A stretch of DNA of 64,000 nt, taken from positions 92,768,033 to 92,832,032 of the forward strand of contig NC_035433.2 in assembly GCF_002127325.2 (NCBI RefSeq). The letters run 5' to 3'. Under the pieces are notes generated by a model. That model had not been told where the DNA came from. It was given only the letters and a program-made list of their open reading frames with translations, and ran no database searches. The DNA is from Helianthus annuus (lineage: Eukaryota; Streptophyta; Magnoliopsida; Asterales; Asteraceae). A program made the translations under genes and the position numbers. Every line of letters starts with the position of its first letter. Positions within the stretch are counted from its first letter, which is position 1. Shown piece after piece: positions 28,373 to 41,289 of the stretch.

Positions 28373-30964
28373 CTATTGTTCCCTTGGCTTCGAGGTTGGC
28401 TTCATGGATGAGGTATAACAATCCTTAGCCTCCTGCTGATCACTGTCGATCTTGATTATCCCCCATGGGCTAGGGAGTTTCACACATTGATGGTAGGTGG
28501 ATGGGACTGCTTTCATATCATGTATCCAGGGCCTGCCAAGGATAACATTGCAACAAGATAAACAGTCAATAACACAAAATTTTTGATAATTATGTAATCC
28601 TTCCACGTAGATTGGGAGTTTGATGTCCCCCAGAGTTTTCTTCGTTTCTCCACTGAATTCCACAAGCACGGAGGATCTTGGTGTGATGTCTGATTCTGGG
28701 ATACCCATTTTCTTTAGAACATCAAGCTGGATAATGTTTACTGAGCTTCCTCCGTCGATAAGGATCCTGCAGACAAAATGGTTAGAAATAAAGAGAGTAA
28801 TAACTAAACTATCATGATGAGGATCCTGGATGTTAATGCGATCATCCTCATCAAACGTTATCGTCTTTCCTTCCGAGACACTTGATGTTCGAATAGGTCT
28901 TTCTCCATTATCCATTTTTGCTTCCTTTGCATGCCTTTTGGCTGCCGAGAAGGATGTACCACAAATATCTGATCCTCCGGAAATAAAGTTGATCACTTGT
29001 GCATTCGCCGGAGGGGCTGGAGCCTTTTCAGGGATCCTTTCAGGATCCTGAGTCCTTTGCTTTTTTCTTCCCAACAATTCATTTAGATGCCCCTTGCTTA
29101 ACAGATATCCAATTTCTTTTCTTAATGCTATGCATTCTTCAGTTAGATGCCCGAAATCCTCGTGGTATGCACACCACTTTGACTTGTCTTTAGTCCCGGA
29201 TGGTTTGTCATTCTTTCTGGGCCATCTGGCTTTTTCTCCTAGATTCTGCATTGCAAGGATTAGTTCATGATTGTCAACAGAAAAACAATATTCAGAAATC
29301 GGAGGATAATCCTCATCATCCTCTTCCTGGTCAACAGCATGCACGTTCTGGTTGTCATTTCTATGGTAGGATTTGAACTTATTGTTCTTGAAAGAGGATC
29401 CTTGTTTTTCCTGTTTTGAGGATCCTACTTGCCTCTCCTGGATCCTCTTGTCATCCTCTAGCCGGATGAACCTGAGTGCCCGAGTTCTTACTTCATCTAG
29501 GTTCCTGCACGGTGTCATAACAAGATCATCATAGAACAATGAATCCTTAAGCAGTCCCATTTTGAAGGCCTCAACAGCCGTGGCTATATCCAAGTTGGGA
29601 ATGTCCAAGGATTCTTTACTGAATTTAGTTATATAATCCCTTAATGATTCATTATGACTTTGAGTTACCCTATATAAATCACTAGTTAATCTTTCAAATT
29701 TTCTACTACAAGAGAATTGATTATTGAACAAATTAACTAAATTAGCAAATGAAGTGATAGAGTAAGGGGGAAGACTTAGCAGCCATTTAAGAGCTGATCC
29801 AGTAAGGGTGGATCCAAATCCTTTACATAGGCATGCTTCCTTTAACTTTTCTGGGATTGGATTAATCTCCATCCTCTCCCTGTATTGTGCTATGTGCTCC
29901 TCAGGATCCGTTGTACCATCATACAGCTTCATAGTAGGGATATGGAACCTTTTGGGTACCTCTGCATCACAAATTGGTGGTGCAAAACGAGATACCTTAT
30001 GGCTTCCATCTGCAATCTCCGGGATAGGCTTGACTACCCCTGGAACACTTGAGATCATATCCTTCAGCTTCTGTAACTCCCTGGCCATAGCATGATTGAT
30101 ACCTGTATCCTGCACGAATCCATGGTTAGTGGTAAGATAATTATTTAAGGTGTTACCTCCCATCGGGTTCAAGTTAGGAACATTGGGTGTGAATCCATAT
30201 TGCTGGGATTCTGGGATAATGGATGGACCAGTGGAAGCAATGGTCTGCATTGGAATAAAATCTCCTTGATGGACATCTAGGCTTCCTGTTTGCAAATTCT
30301 TCAAGGATCCTGGTATCTGTAGGGATTCTTGAATCTGGGATGATCCTGGGACGAAGGAGGATCCTTGAACCTGGGATGATCCTGGAACAAAGGAGGATCC
30401 TTGAACCTGGGATGATCCCGGAACGAAGGAGGATCCTTGAACCTGTGATGATCCTGGGACAAAGGAGGATCCTAAGCTCATGAAGGATCCCAAATGCTGG
30501 GCGTAGGATCCCGCCGGTTGGAAATATGATCCTGATGCCTGAGTCATTGTTGCTGGGCTGAAATGCACTCCTCTTGATCCACCCATATATTGAATGTCTG
30601 GGACCTCTGATGGCTGAGAAGTAATCATTGGAGTATCAAAATTCAAAGATTTGGGCATTAGTGGGGAATGATCCTCTGCCGTTTTCTTTTGCCTTTTGAG
30701 ATCTCCGATTTCTCTGAGGATCCTGTCATTAGTTTCATCCTGCTGCTGCATACGATCCCTCATCTGCAAAATCAAAGTAAATATATCACTAGTACTGGGA
30801 ACAGAAGAAGTTAGAGCAGAAGATGATGGTTTAGAGGAGATAGAAGTTGGTCTCTTCTCAGCATTTTTCTGAGATCCAGCTGGTGGTGGAGGCAAAGGTG
30901 GAATGCCAGTAGATGAATTGACTGCCGACATCGCTGTGGATGTATTCTTCAATGATGAAGCCAT
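28373..30964 (-). CDS. gag-pro: B Gag-protease polyprotein (863 aa)
   Basis: The ATG is at 30964 (MASSLKN). The layout is as in A: Ser/Pro-rich leader, coiled coil, four 12-residue GSSFVPGSSQVQ repeats (around 30325-30475), capsid domain, CX2HX4HX4C knuckle and protease D-G-G-S-S. The extra length over A comes partly from the additional repeats. A Cys replaces the Arg upstream of the protease motif (FVCRILIDGG against FVRRILIDGG). It ends in TAG within CAA TAG CAA TTA (28373-28375), and pol continues in frame. Confidence 0.9.
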   Translation of the reverse strand: MASSLKNTSTAMSAVNSSTGIPPLPPPPAGSQKNAEKRPTSISSKPSSSALTSSVPSTSDIFTLILQMRDRMQQQDETNDRILREIGDLKRQKKTAEDHSPLMPKSLNFDTPMITSQPSEVPDIQYMGGSRGVHFSPATMTQASGSYFQPAGSYAQHLGSFMSLGSSFVPGSSQVQGSSFVPGSSQVQGSSFVPGSSQVQGSSFVPGSSQIQESLQIPGSLKNLQTGSLDVHQGDFIPMQTIASTGPSIIPESQQYGFTPNVPNLNPMGGNTLNNYLTTNHGFVQDTGINHAMARELQKLKDMISSVPGVVKPIPEIADGSHKVSRFAPPICDAEVPKRFHIPTMKLYDGTTDPEEHIAQYRERMEINPIPEKLKEACLCKGFGSTLTGSALKWLLSLPPYSITSFANLVNLFNNQFSCSRKFERLTSDLYRVTQSHNESLRDYITKFSKESLDIPNLDIATAVEAFKMGLLKDSLFYDDLVMTPCRNLDEVRTRALRFIRLEDDKRIQERQVGSSKQEKQGSSFKNNKFKSYHRNDNQNVHAVDQEEDDEDYPPISEYCFSVDNHELILAMQNLGEKARWPRKNDKPSGTKDKSKWCAYHEDFGHLTEECIALRKEIGYLLSKGHLNELLGRKKQRTQDPERIPEKAPAPPANAQVINFISGGSDICGTSFSAAKRHAKEAKMDNGERPIRTSSVSEGKTITFDEDDRINIQDPHHDSLVITLFISNHFVCRILIDGGSSVNIIQLDVLKKMGIPESDITPRSSVLVEFSGETKKTLGDIKLPIYVEGLHNYQKFCVIDCLSCCNVILGRPWIHDMKAVPSTYHQCVKLPSPWGIIKIDSDQQEAKDCYTSSMKPTSKPREQ

Positions 30965-31020
30965 GTAATTCTTTGAAATGATTTCGAACAGAAAGTTTTC
31001 TTATGAATGAAGCACCAATT

Positions 31021-31038
31021 GCCCCACGGTGGGCGCCA
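31021..31038 (-). other. B primer binding site
   Basis: The complement reads TGGCGCCCACCGTGGGGC, the tRNA-Lys type site. Confidence 0.8.
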
Positions 31039-31041
31039 AAC

Positions 31042-31761
31042 TGTTTTGGTCAAAAATCACACAAGGATAATGCAACCAAACTTTATGTAAACGGGGAATG
31101 ATGCTTGGTATGATGAACAAAGTGAAGGATCACTTAAATGTAAAATGCATAAGTGACACAAAGATTTATACGAGGAAAAAGCCCTTGATCAATGAATGAT
31201 CTCCGGCATAAAAAACCTCGGGTGATGGAAACTACCGATCACCAAATTCCAATATAAGAAACAATGTTTACAACTTCGGATGGTAACGAGCTAGGTACAA
31301 AGATCGCTATGGTGTGGTATGCTAGAGTGTGTAAGAAATGTGTTGTGTGTCTTCCGAATGGGGAAGAGTGTTATATATACAAGTGTGAGTGGCCTATTTT
31401 AGGTAAACAAACTAATAATCAGCTCATTACCCCTTTAGAAATAAAAGTAAATCTAGCCTAAATTATCGCCCTTAAATCATGCCAAGTTTCCATATCCTTC
31501 ACAACGTTCATCTCTGATTAAGCATATGCCAAAGTTGTAAAGACGCGTCCCTTGATTGTGATGCTAAGAGCGGATCCTGCTAGACATTCCTGCAAAATGA
31601 CATTAAGTTCAATGAAAGCAACTGTTAGCATGAGGATCCCTATGATGGTCCGTGATCCTGATCCTGGAACTCTGCTGAGGATCACTATCTGCCAAGGAAA
31701 CAAGGATCACTGGTTAGGATCACATGTAAGGATCATGTTTTATAAAAATCCAGCCCTAACA
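31042..31761 (-). repeat. B 5' LTR (720 bp)
   Basis: It is the partner of 10255-10974, followed on the right by the duplicated target GAAGC. Confidence 0.92.
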
Positions 31762-32124
31762 GAAGCCATAAGGTATCTCGTTTTGCACCACCAATTTGTG
31801 ATGCTGAGGTACCTAAAAGATTCCATATTCCAACTATGAAGCTATATGATGGTTCAACGGATCCTGAGGAACACATAGTACAATACAGGGAAAGGATGGA
31901 GATCAATCCGATTCCAGAAAGGTTAAAGGAAGCGTGCCTATGCAAGGGATTTTGATCCACTCTTACTTGATCAGCTCTCAAATGGCTGCTAAGTCTTCCC
32001 CCTTACTCTATTACTTCGTTTGCTAACCTAGTTAACTTATTCAATAATCAATTTTCTTGTAGCAGAAAATTTGAACGTTTGACTAGTGATTTATATAGAA
32101 TAACAAAAGGTCCTAATGAATCAT
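31762..32124 (+). pseudogene. gag: U1 gag, continuation after element B
   Basis: It starts with the duplicated GAAGC and continues the capsid domain (SHKVSRFAPP). Two glycine codons have become stops (GGA to TGA at 31953-31955 and 31968-31970). The frame ends after the residues PNES, where the U2 LTR begins. U2 and U3 end at the same base. Confidence 0.85.
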
Positions 32125-32841
32125 TGTTAGGGCAGGATTTTAATGACCTGTGATCCTTACATGATATCCTAACAAGTGATCCTTGTTTCTTTGGCAGATA
32201 GTGATCCTCAGAAGAGCTTCAGGATCAGGATCATGGACCATCCTAAGGATCCTCATACTAACGATTGTTCTCTTTATATTTAATGTTGTTTTGCAGGAAT
32301 TACGACTTGGACCTGGTCTTGGCAACGTTATTAAGGTATCTTTCACGCTAATTTCGCACATGCATAACCAGAAATAGACGTTGCGGAGAATATGGAAACT
32401 TAGCACAAATTACGGGCATTTAGTTAGGCTAAATTTACTTCTGTTTCTAAAGGGGTAACGAGCTAGTAGTTAGGTGACTTACCTAAATTCAACCACACAC
32501 ACTTATATAAAGGACACACTCAAGCATTCGGAGGACACAACACATTTCTTACACACTCTAGCATACTACACCATAGTGATCCTTGTACCTAGCTCGTTAC
32601 CATCCAAAGTTGTAAACATTGTTTGTTATATTGAAGTTTGGTGATCGGTAGTTTCCATCACCCGAGGTTTTTTATGCCGGAGATCATTCATTGATCAAGG
32701 GCTTTTTCCTCGTATAAATCCTTGTGCCACTTGTGCAATTTACATTTAAGTGATCCTTCACTTTATCCATCACTATAAGCATCATTCCCCGTTAACAGAG
32801 AGTTTGGTTGCATTATCCTTGTGTGATTTTTGACCAAAACA
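32125..32841 (+). repeat. U2 LTR (717 bp)
   Basis: TGTTAGGG...CCAAAACA, starting directly after AATGAATCAT of the U1 gag. Confidence 0.9.
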
Positions 32842-32844
32842 GTT

Positions 32845-32862
32845 TGGCGCCCACCGTGGGGC
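32845..32862 (+). other. U2 primer binding site
   Basis: TGGCGCCCACCGTGGGGC. Confidence 0.8.
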
Positions 32863-32922
32863 AATTGGTGCTTCATTCATAAAAAAGTTTCCTGTTGCTG
32901 ATCATTCCGGATCATTGCATAC

Positions 32923-33882
32923 ATGGCTTCATCGTTGAAGAATACCTCTACAGCGATGTCTACAGTCAGTTCATCTCAGGGCATTCCACCTTTGCCTCGA
33001 CCACCTGCTGGATCTCAGAAAAATGCTGAGAAGAGACCTACTCCCATTTTCTCTAAAACTCCATCTTCTTCTGCTCTAACTTCTTCTGCTCCCAGTACTA
33101 GTGATATATTTACTTTGATTTTGCAGATGAGGGATCGTATTCAGCGGCAGGATGAAACTAATGACATGATCCTTGAGGAAATCAGAGATCTCAAAAGACA
33201 GAAGAAAACGGCAGAGGATCATTCTCCACTGATGCCCAAATCTTTGAATTTTGATACTCCGATGATTACTTCTCAGCCATCAGAGGTCCCAGACGTTCAA
33301 CATGTGGGTGGATCAAGAGGAGTACACTTCGGCTCAGCAACAGTGACTCAGGCATCAGGTTCATATTTCCAGCCAGCAGGATCCTATACTCAGCATATGG
33401 GATCCTTCATGAATTCAGGAGCCTACTCAGGAGCACAGCAGGTTCTAGGATCCTCCTTTGTTCCAGGATTATCCCAGGTTCAAGGATCCTCCTTTGTTCC
33501 AGGATCATCCCAGGTTCAAGGATCCTCCTTTGTTCCAGGATCATCCCAGGTTCAGGGATCCCTCCAGATGCCAGGAACCTTGAAGAGTTTGCAAACAGGA
33601 AGTTCAGATGTCCATCAAGGAGATTTTATTCCAATGCAGACCATTGCTTCCACTGGTCCCTCCATCATCCCAGAGTCCCAGCAATATGGATTCATATCCA
33701 GTATTCATAACTTGAACCCAATGGGAGGTAACACTTTTAATAATTCTCTTACCACTAACCATGGATTCATGCAGGATGCAGGTATCAACCATGCTATGGC
33801 TAAAGAACCGCAGAAACTGAAGGATATGATATCAAGTGTTCCAGGGGTGGTCAAACCTATCCCGGAGATTGCAGATGGAAGC
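32923..33882 (+). pseudogene. gag: U2 gag, N-terminal part, interrupted by element D
   Basis: The ATG at 32923 opens a copy very like the U1 gag, with three 36-bp repeats. It is interrupted after EIADGS, at exactly the base where U1 is interrupted by B. It resumes at 44624. Confidence 0.87.
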
Positions 33883-34610
33883 TGTTTTGGTCAAAAATCA
33901 CACAAGGATAATGTAACCAAACTTTATGTAAACGGGGTATGATGCTTGGATAATTATGAAAGTAAAGGATCACTTCTGTGATAAAGATGCAAAGACACAA
34001 CGATTTATACGAGGAAAAAGCCCTTGATCAATATATGATCTCCGGCACAAAAAACCTCGGGTGATGGCAACTACCGATCACCAAACTTCAATATAAGAAC
34101 AAAATGGTTACAACTTTGGATGATAATGAGCTGAGTACAAGGATCACTATTGCTTTCGGGTGTCTAAGTGTGTGAGAGTTGAGTTGTATGTCGTGTTTTC
34201 TTCCAAATGATGGAGAGTGGTATTTATACAAGTGTAGGTGACCTATTTTAGGTAAAAGGACTAATTATCAGCTCATTACCCCTTTAGAAATAAAAGACAA
34301 TCTAGCCTAAATTGCCGCCCATAAATCAAGCCATGTTTCCATATCCTGTGCAACGTCTATCTCCGATTAAGCTCTTGCCATAATTGTGAAGACGCGTCCC
34401 TTGATCATGATGCTTAGAGCGTATCCTGCTAGATATTCCTGCGAAAATAACATTGCATTAAGCGAAGATGATCGTTAGTATGAGGATCCTATAATGTCCC
34501 ATGATCCTGATCCTGAAGTCCTGCTGAGGATCACTGTCTGCCAAAGAAACAAGGATCACTGGTTAGGATCACGTGTAAGGATCACATATAATAAAAATCC
34601 AGCCCTAACA
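33883..34610 (-). repeat. D 3' LTR (728 bp)
   Basis: It is bounded on + by TGTTTTGG and CCCTAACA. It retains the duplicated GATCCT that the 5' LTR has lost (GATCCTGATCCTGAAG). Confidence 0.92.
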
Positions 34611-34627
34611 ATTGCCCCCCAAAATAT
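34611..34627 (-). other. D polypurine tract
   Basis: The complement reads ATATTTTGGGGGGCAAT (one G more than the other copies), next to the 3' LTR. Confidence 0.75.
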
Positions 34628-34697
34628 AAGGAGTTTATTGTAAATTGACGAGTTATATTTTGTTCCGATCTTATCTCCAACGGGCGACTCCGAATAA

Positions 34698-34776
34698 CTA
34701 GCCGTTACACATGGACTAGCCGTTGCGATCATTACGTCATAGATGTGACAATCCCTGCAGATCATGATTATAAATA
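34698..34776 (+). promoter_or_regulatory. Promoter region of the D antisense gene
   Basis: CTAGCCGTTAC and CTAGCCGTTGC repeats, TTACGTCA (34732-34739) and TATAAATA (34769-34776) stand about 160 bases before the ATG at 34935. Confidence 0.62.
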
Positions 34777-34934
34777 GGAGATAGGGTGAGGATCAGTTTG
34801 TATTTAAATTCAGGATATACTCCCTTTATATTCTCCACCGAAGATTGATCAGGTATTCTCCTCTTCTCTCTTTCCTTTCTATATTCTCTTTGCTCTGTTT
34901 TTTGCTCCGTCTCTGTTTCTGCTCCGTCACAAAC

Positions 34935-36559
34935 ATGTTGCTCCGGAATTCTCCACACAAGGATTCCAAGAAGGATAGTCCCCTAAAAGGCCAGGGGATT
35001 ATCAAGGATTCCCCTACGGAGCGATGTTGCTTTACTGACGTTCACGTAGACAGAATTCGTCATTGCTTTCCGGCGAATACTGTTTTCAAATCCTTCGTTC
35101 CTACAGCTTTAAGCGACTTTGTTTCAGATGTTTGGGTGGCTTTTCCTGCTACCCCGTTCACCATAGGGTTTTCATATCCTTTTCCAGACTTTACCCAGTC
35201 TTTCTTTTCCTTAACCGGCATTTCTTACATCCAAGCTATGCCGATGATCTGGAGGGTTCTGTATACCTTCGAGAGGATCATCGAGCAGGAAGGGATTGAT
35301 CTGGGGATGGCGGAGTTGGCTAATCTTTATGATCTCACCACCTTTGGTTCTCACCGGTATTTGTTGAAACGGAAAGCCGGGGAGGATCATCCTGTCTTCA
35401 AGGTCACTAAGAACGATACAAACTGGAAGCGTCGCTTTTTCTTTGTTAGGAGGGATTCCATCCCAGATGGGAAGGATCTGCCCAAGGAATGGGCCACTCA
35501 TGGTAGGATAGAGGATCCTCGAAGGATCACTATCAGCCCTGTCTCATATAATGAGGATCACTAATATCTCTTTTTATCTCTTGTGCAGCTATATCCATTG
35601 CTCATCTGAAATTAAGCCCTGCTGCAAAAGAGAGAGTTCTAGCTTTTAAAAAGCTTAATCCTGAAGTCAGAAGTTTCCAAGTCACCGTCCAAGATTCTCA
35701 AGAAGTATCCTCTGCATCTGCCACTATGTCAAGTAAGTATCCTTATAGAAAATAAATTATATGTAGGATTGTTTGATTAATAAAGCAACTTATCTTGTTT
35801 TTTGATGGTGTAGGTGCTGGAAAGTCTGCCAGGTCTGTCAAATCTGCTTCTAAATTTGGGATAGATGATCTCACCAACGTCAAGTCTTCGAGGAAGAAGG
35901 CTCCTGCTGCCAGTCCTTCAGTTTCAGCCCCCAAGGCACCTATCCGGGGCAAGGGAAAAAAGAGGAAAACCTCTGAAGATCTCCAAGGATTTCCCCTCTT
36001 CCGTCAGCAATTCCTTGACTACGTGAATGAGGTAAGGATCACTGCCCCTGTTGGTTATCCGTTTCGAATACCCTGTTTGTGTATCCTGTTTCTTTGAGGA
36101 TCATCCGGTTCTGAACTTACCTTATTTCCCTCTTTGCAGAAACTTGCCGAGATCGAGACCTATCTTGGCCATGTTGAGGATCAAGAGAGCCAGATTGCCG
36201 ACCTTCAACAAATGGGCGTGCTTAAGGATCTCAAGATAGCAGATCTTGAGAAGGAACTCCGGGCCACGAAGGATGAGGCTGCTCAGAGGTTGATCGATAT
36301 GGATAACGAGAAGCAGGAGATCACCCAAGATGCCAAGGTCTCCGCGGCAATTGCTATGTACAAGATACAACTTCAGATGGCTGAGGAGGCTCAGGATCCT
36401 ACCTTTGACAAAAGCTCGTGGGACGTTGAAGGTTGGAAGGCAAGGCTGGCGGACCTGGAGGACGAGGATGAGGCTGAGGAGATCCCCATGCTGGAAGGTG
36501 GTGATGCTGAGAAGGATCAAGGTGGAGATGCTGGTGGTGATGGAGCAGCAGAGGTGTGA
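34935..36559 (+). CDS. D antisense gene, four exons, intact (449 aa)
   Basis: Predicted exons are 34935-35502, 35589-35732, 35814-36031 and 36140-36559. All introns are GT-AG and the phases fit, giving one open frame of 449 codons plus stop. Residues 1-189 (exon 1) resemble the plant 'putative gypsy type transposon' family (PF04195 as recalled), with the typical stretch GFSYPFPDFTQSFFSLTG. Exon 3 is Ser/Lys-rich with a basic RGKGKKRK cluster around residue 282, a possible nuclear signal. Exon 4 (311-449) is a coiled coil ending in an acidic, Gly-rich tail. Antisense ORFs are known from Tat elements such as Retand; their role is unknown. The start is the first ATG after the TATA box; an upstream in-frame extension begins only at TTG. 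Confidence 0.8.
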
Positions 36560-36835
36560 GCTGCTGGATTGGGCGATGATGGATATTTTTGACTAGGCCG
36601 GAGCCCAATTTTTTAGGTTTGGTAATAGTTTTTTGTGGTAGTGGTGTTTGTGAAACAATTATGGTCTGTAATCTCTGAACAATAGTTTTTAGGGTAAAGG
36701 ATCTTGGATCCTTTGAACAATAGGTAGGATTACAAAAGGTGGAGGGATCCTCTGTTTGGGGGATGAAGCCTTTGTGATCCTGCCGCTTTTACTTTCCTGT
36801 ACCTGCTAAGACCGCATAGACAATGGACACCCTTT

Positions 36836-36885
36836 GCCAACCCATGTGGACGGGCCACGTTTTGCTGGTAGAAACGTGGGTTGGC
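36836..36885 (+). other. D inverted repeat, possible hairpin
   Basis: GCCAACCCATGT...ACGTGGGTTGGC arms with a 26-base loop, 277 bases after the antisense stop codon. Confidence 0.55.
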
Positions 36886-37336
36886 AATTTTGACAACTTT
36901 TTGCAAGGGTTAAAGATCCTTTTGCTAATAATATAACCTTAATCTTTCTGGCTTATCCTGTGTTGTTATCCTTTGTTTATCTTTTTAGTTTCCAATTGTT
37001 TTAGAAATAACAATAATTAAGCAAACTATGTTCGAGAAATATAGGATATGATCCTGGATCAAATATCCTATAATCGAAAATTTTCAAGGTAGTTTATTTT
37101 AAGGATCATAGGTTCAGTTGTCAAGGTCTAAAGGTTTTTCAAATGAATAATGAAATTAAAAATAGTTAAGGATCATACCTGAGGATCCAAGTTAGGATCC
37201 TATCCTTTAATCGGGATAACCACAAGTAAAACTTTAACGGATGATAAGGATTAAGGATCCTTATTTGCTTAACTTCGAGAACCTGAAAAATGGAACATAT
37301 CTTGGGACTAAGCCAATGTAAGAGATAAATTAGTAG

Positions 37337-37475
37337 CTGGGGACATGCCCAAAGGATAACTGAGAATGATCCTGGAGGATCACTGGGGACAAGCCCATAG
37401 GATAACTGAGAATGATCCTGGAGGATCACTGGGGACAAGCCCAAAGGATAACTGGGGACAAGCCCAAAGGATCGT
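37337..37475 (+). repeat. D 23-bp tandem repeat, mixed units
   Basis: CTGGGGACAAGCCCAAAGGAT units alternate with CTGAGAATGATCCTGGAGGAT units, about six in all, as a dimeric repeat. Confidence 0.82.
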
Positions 37476-37521
37476 ACGTAAACTGGAGTATGGCCCTTTC
37501 TGGCGACTATCCAAACTTAGT

Positions 37522-37661
37522 GACATGAAAATGTCAAAACCATAGCTAACGTGAAAACGTTAGAAACCTTAGGAACGGATGTATGGTACGTCTACCATTA
37601 TACGTAGGATCCTAAATATAGCCAGTACGATGAGGTTGTCAGCCCCGGAAGTGGGTACTGG
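37522..37661 (+). other. D hairpin cluster
   Basis: GACAT-GAAA-ATGTC (37522-37535), CTAACGT-GAAA-ACGTTAG (37546-37563), ATGGTA-CGTC-TACCAT (37583-37598), CCAGTAC...GTACTGG (37622-37661). Confidence 0.6.
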
Positions 37662-37983
37662 TCCCAAAGACGTGAACTATATCAGGATCATCGTGCGCTG
37701 CTGGCGGAAACTGGGGATAATCCCAAGGATAACTGGGGTTGGACCCAAGGATCTGCGGTGCTTTTGAAGATCTTTGACGATATGCTGAAGATACCTGAAC
37801 TTATCATAACTCAAATGTTTCGTGAGTAGAGGATGAAGGATACATGATCCTTATCCTTAGGTAAAAAGTAAGAAAATGCAATAGTTTCTAGGATAAGCAT
37901 ATTACCAGAGTAAGGATCACTGATATCACCGGGATCCTTTAAGGATACTTCAATGTAAGGATCACGTGCACGGAGGATCATGT

Positions 37984-41289
<3,306 letters not shown>

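Larger units (their letters stand above)
36560..37983 (+). other. D 3' non-coding region
   Basis: It lies between the ends of the antisense gene and pol. It contains the inverted repeat, the 23-bp array, the hairpin cluster and the 62-codon frame (37579-37767, +). No other gene is visible. Confidence 0.6.

Noticed and set aside
32125..32841. LTRs at 32125, 44987 and 46947 as solo LTRs
   Set aside because: Each is followed by a PBS and gag and preceded by the same truncated gag, so they are starts of tandem units and not products of LTR-LTR recombination.
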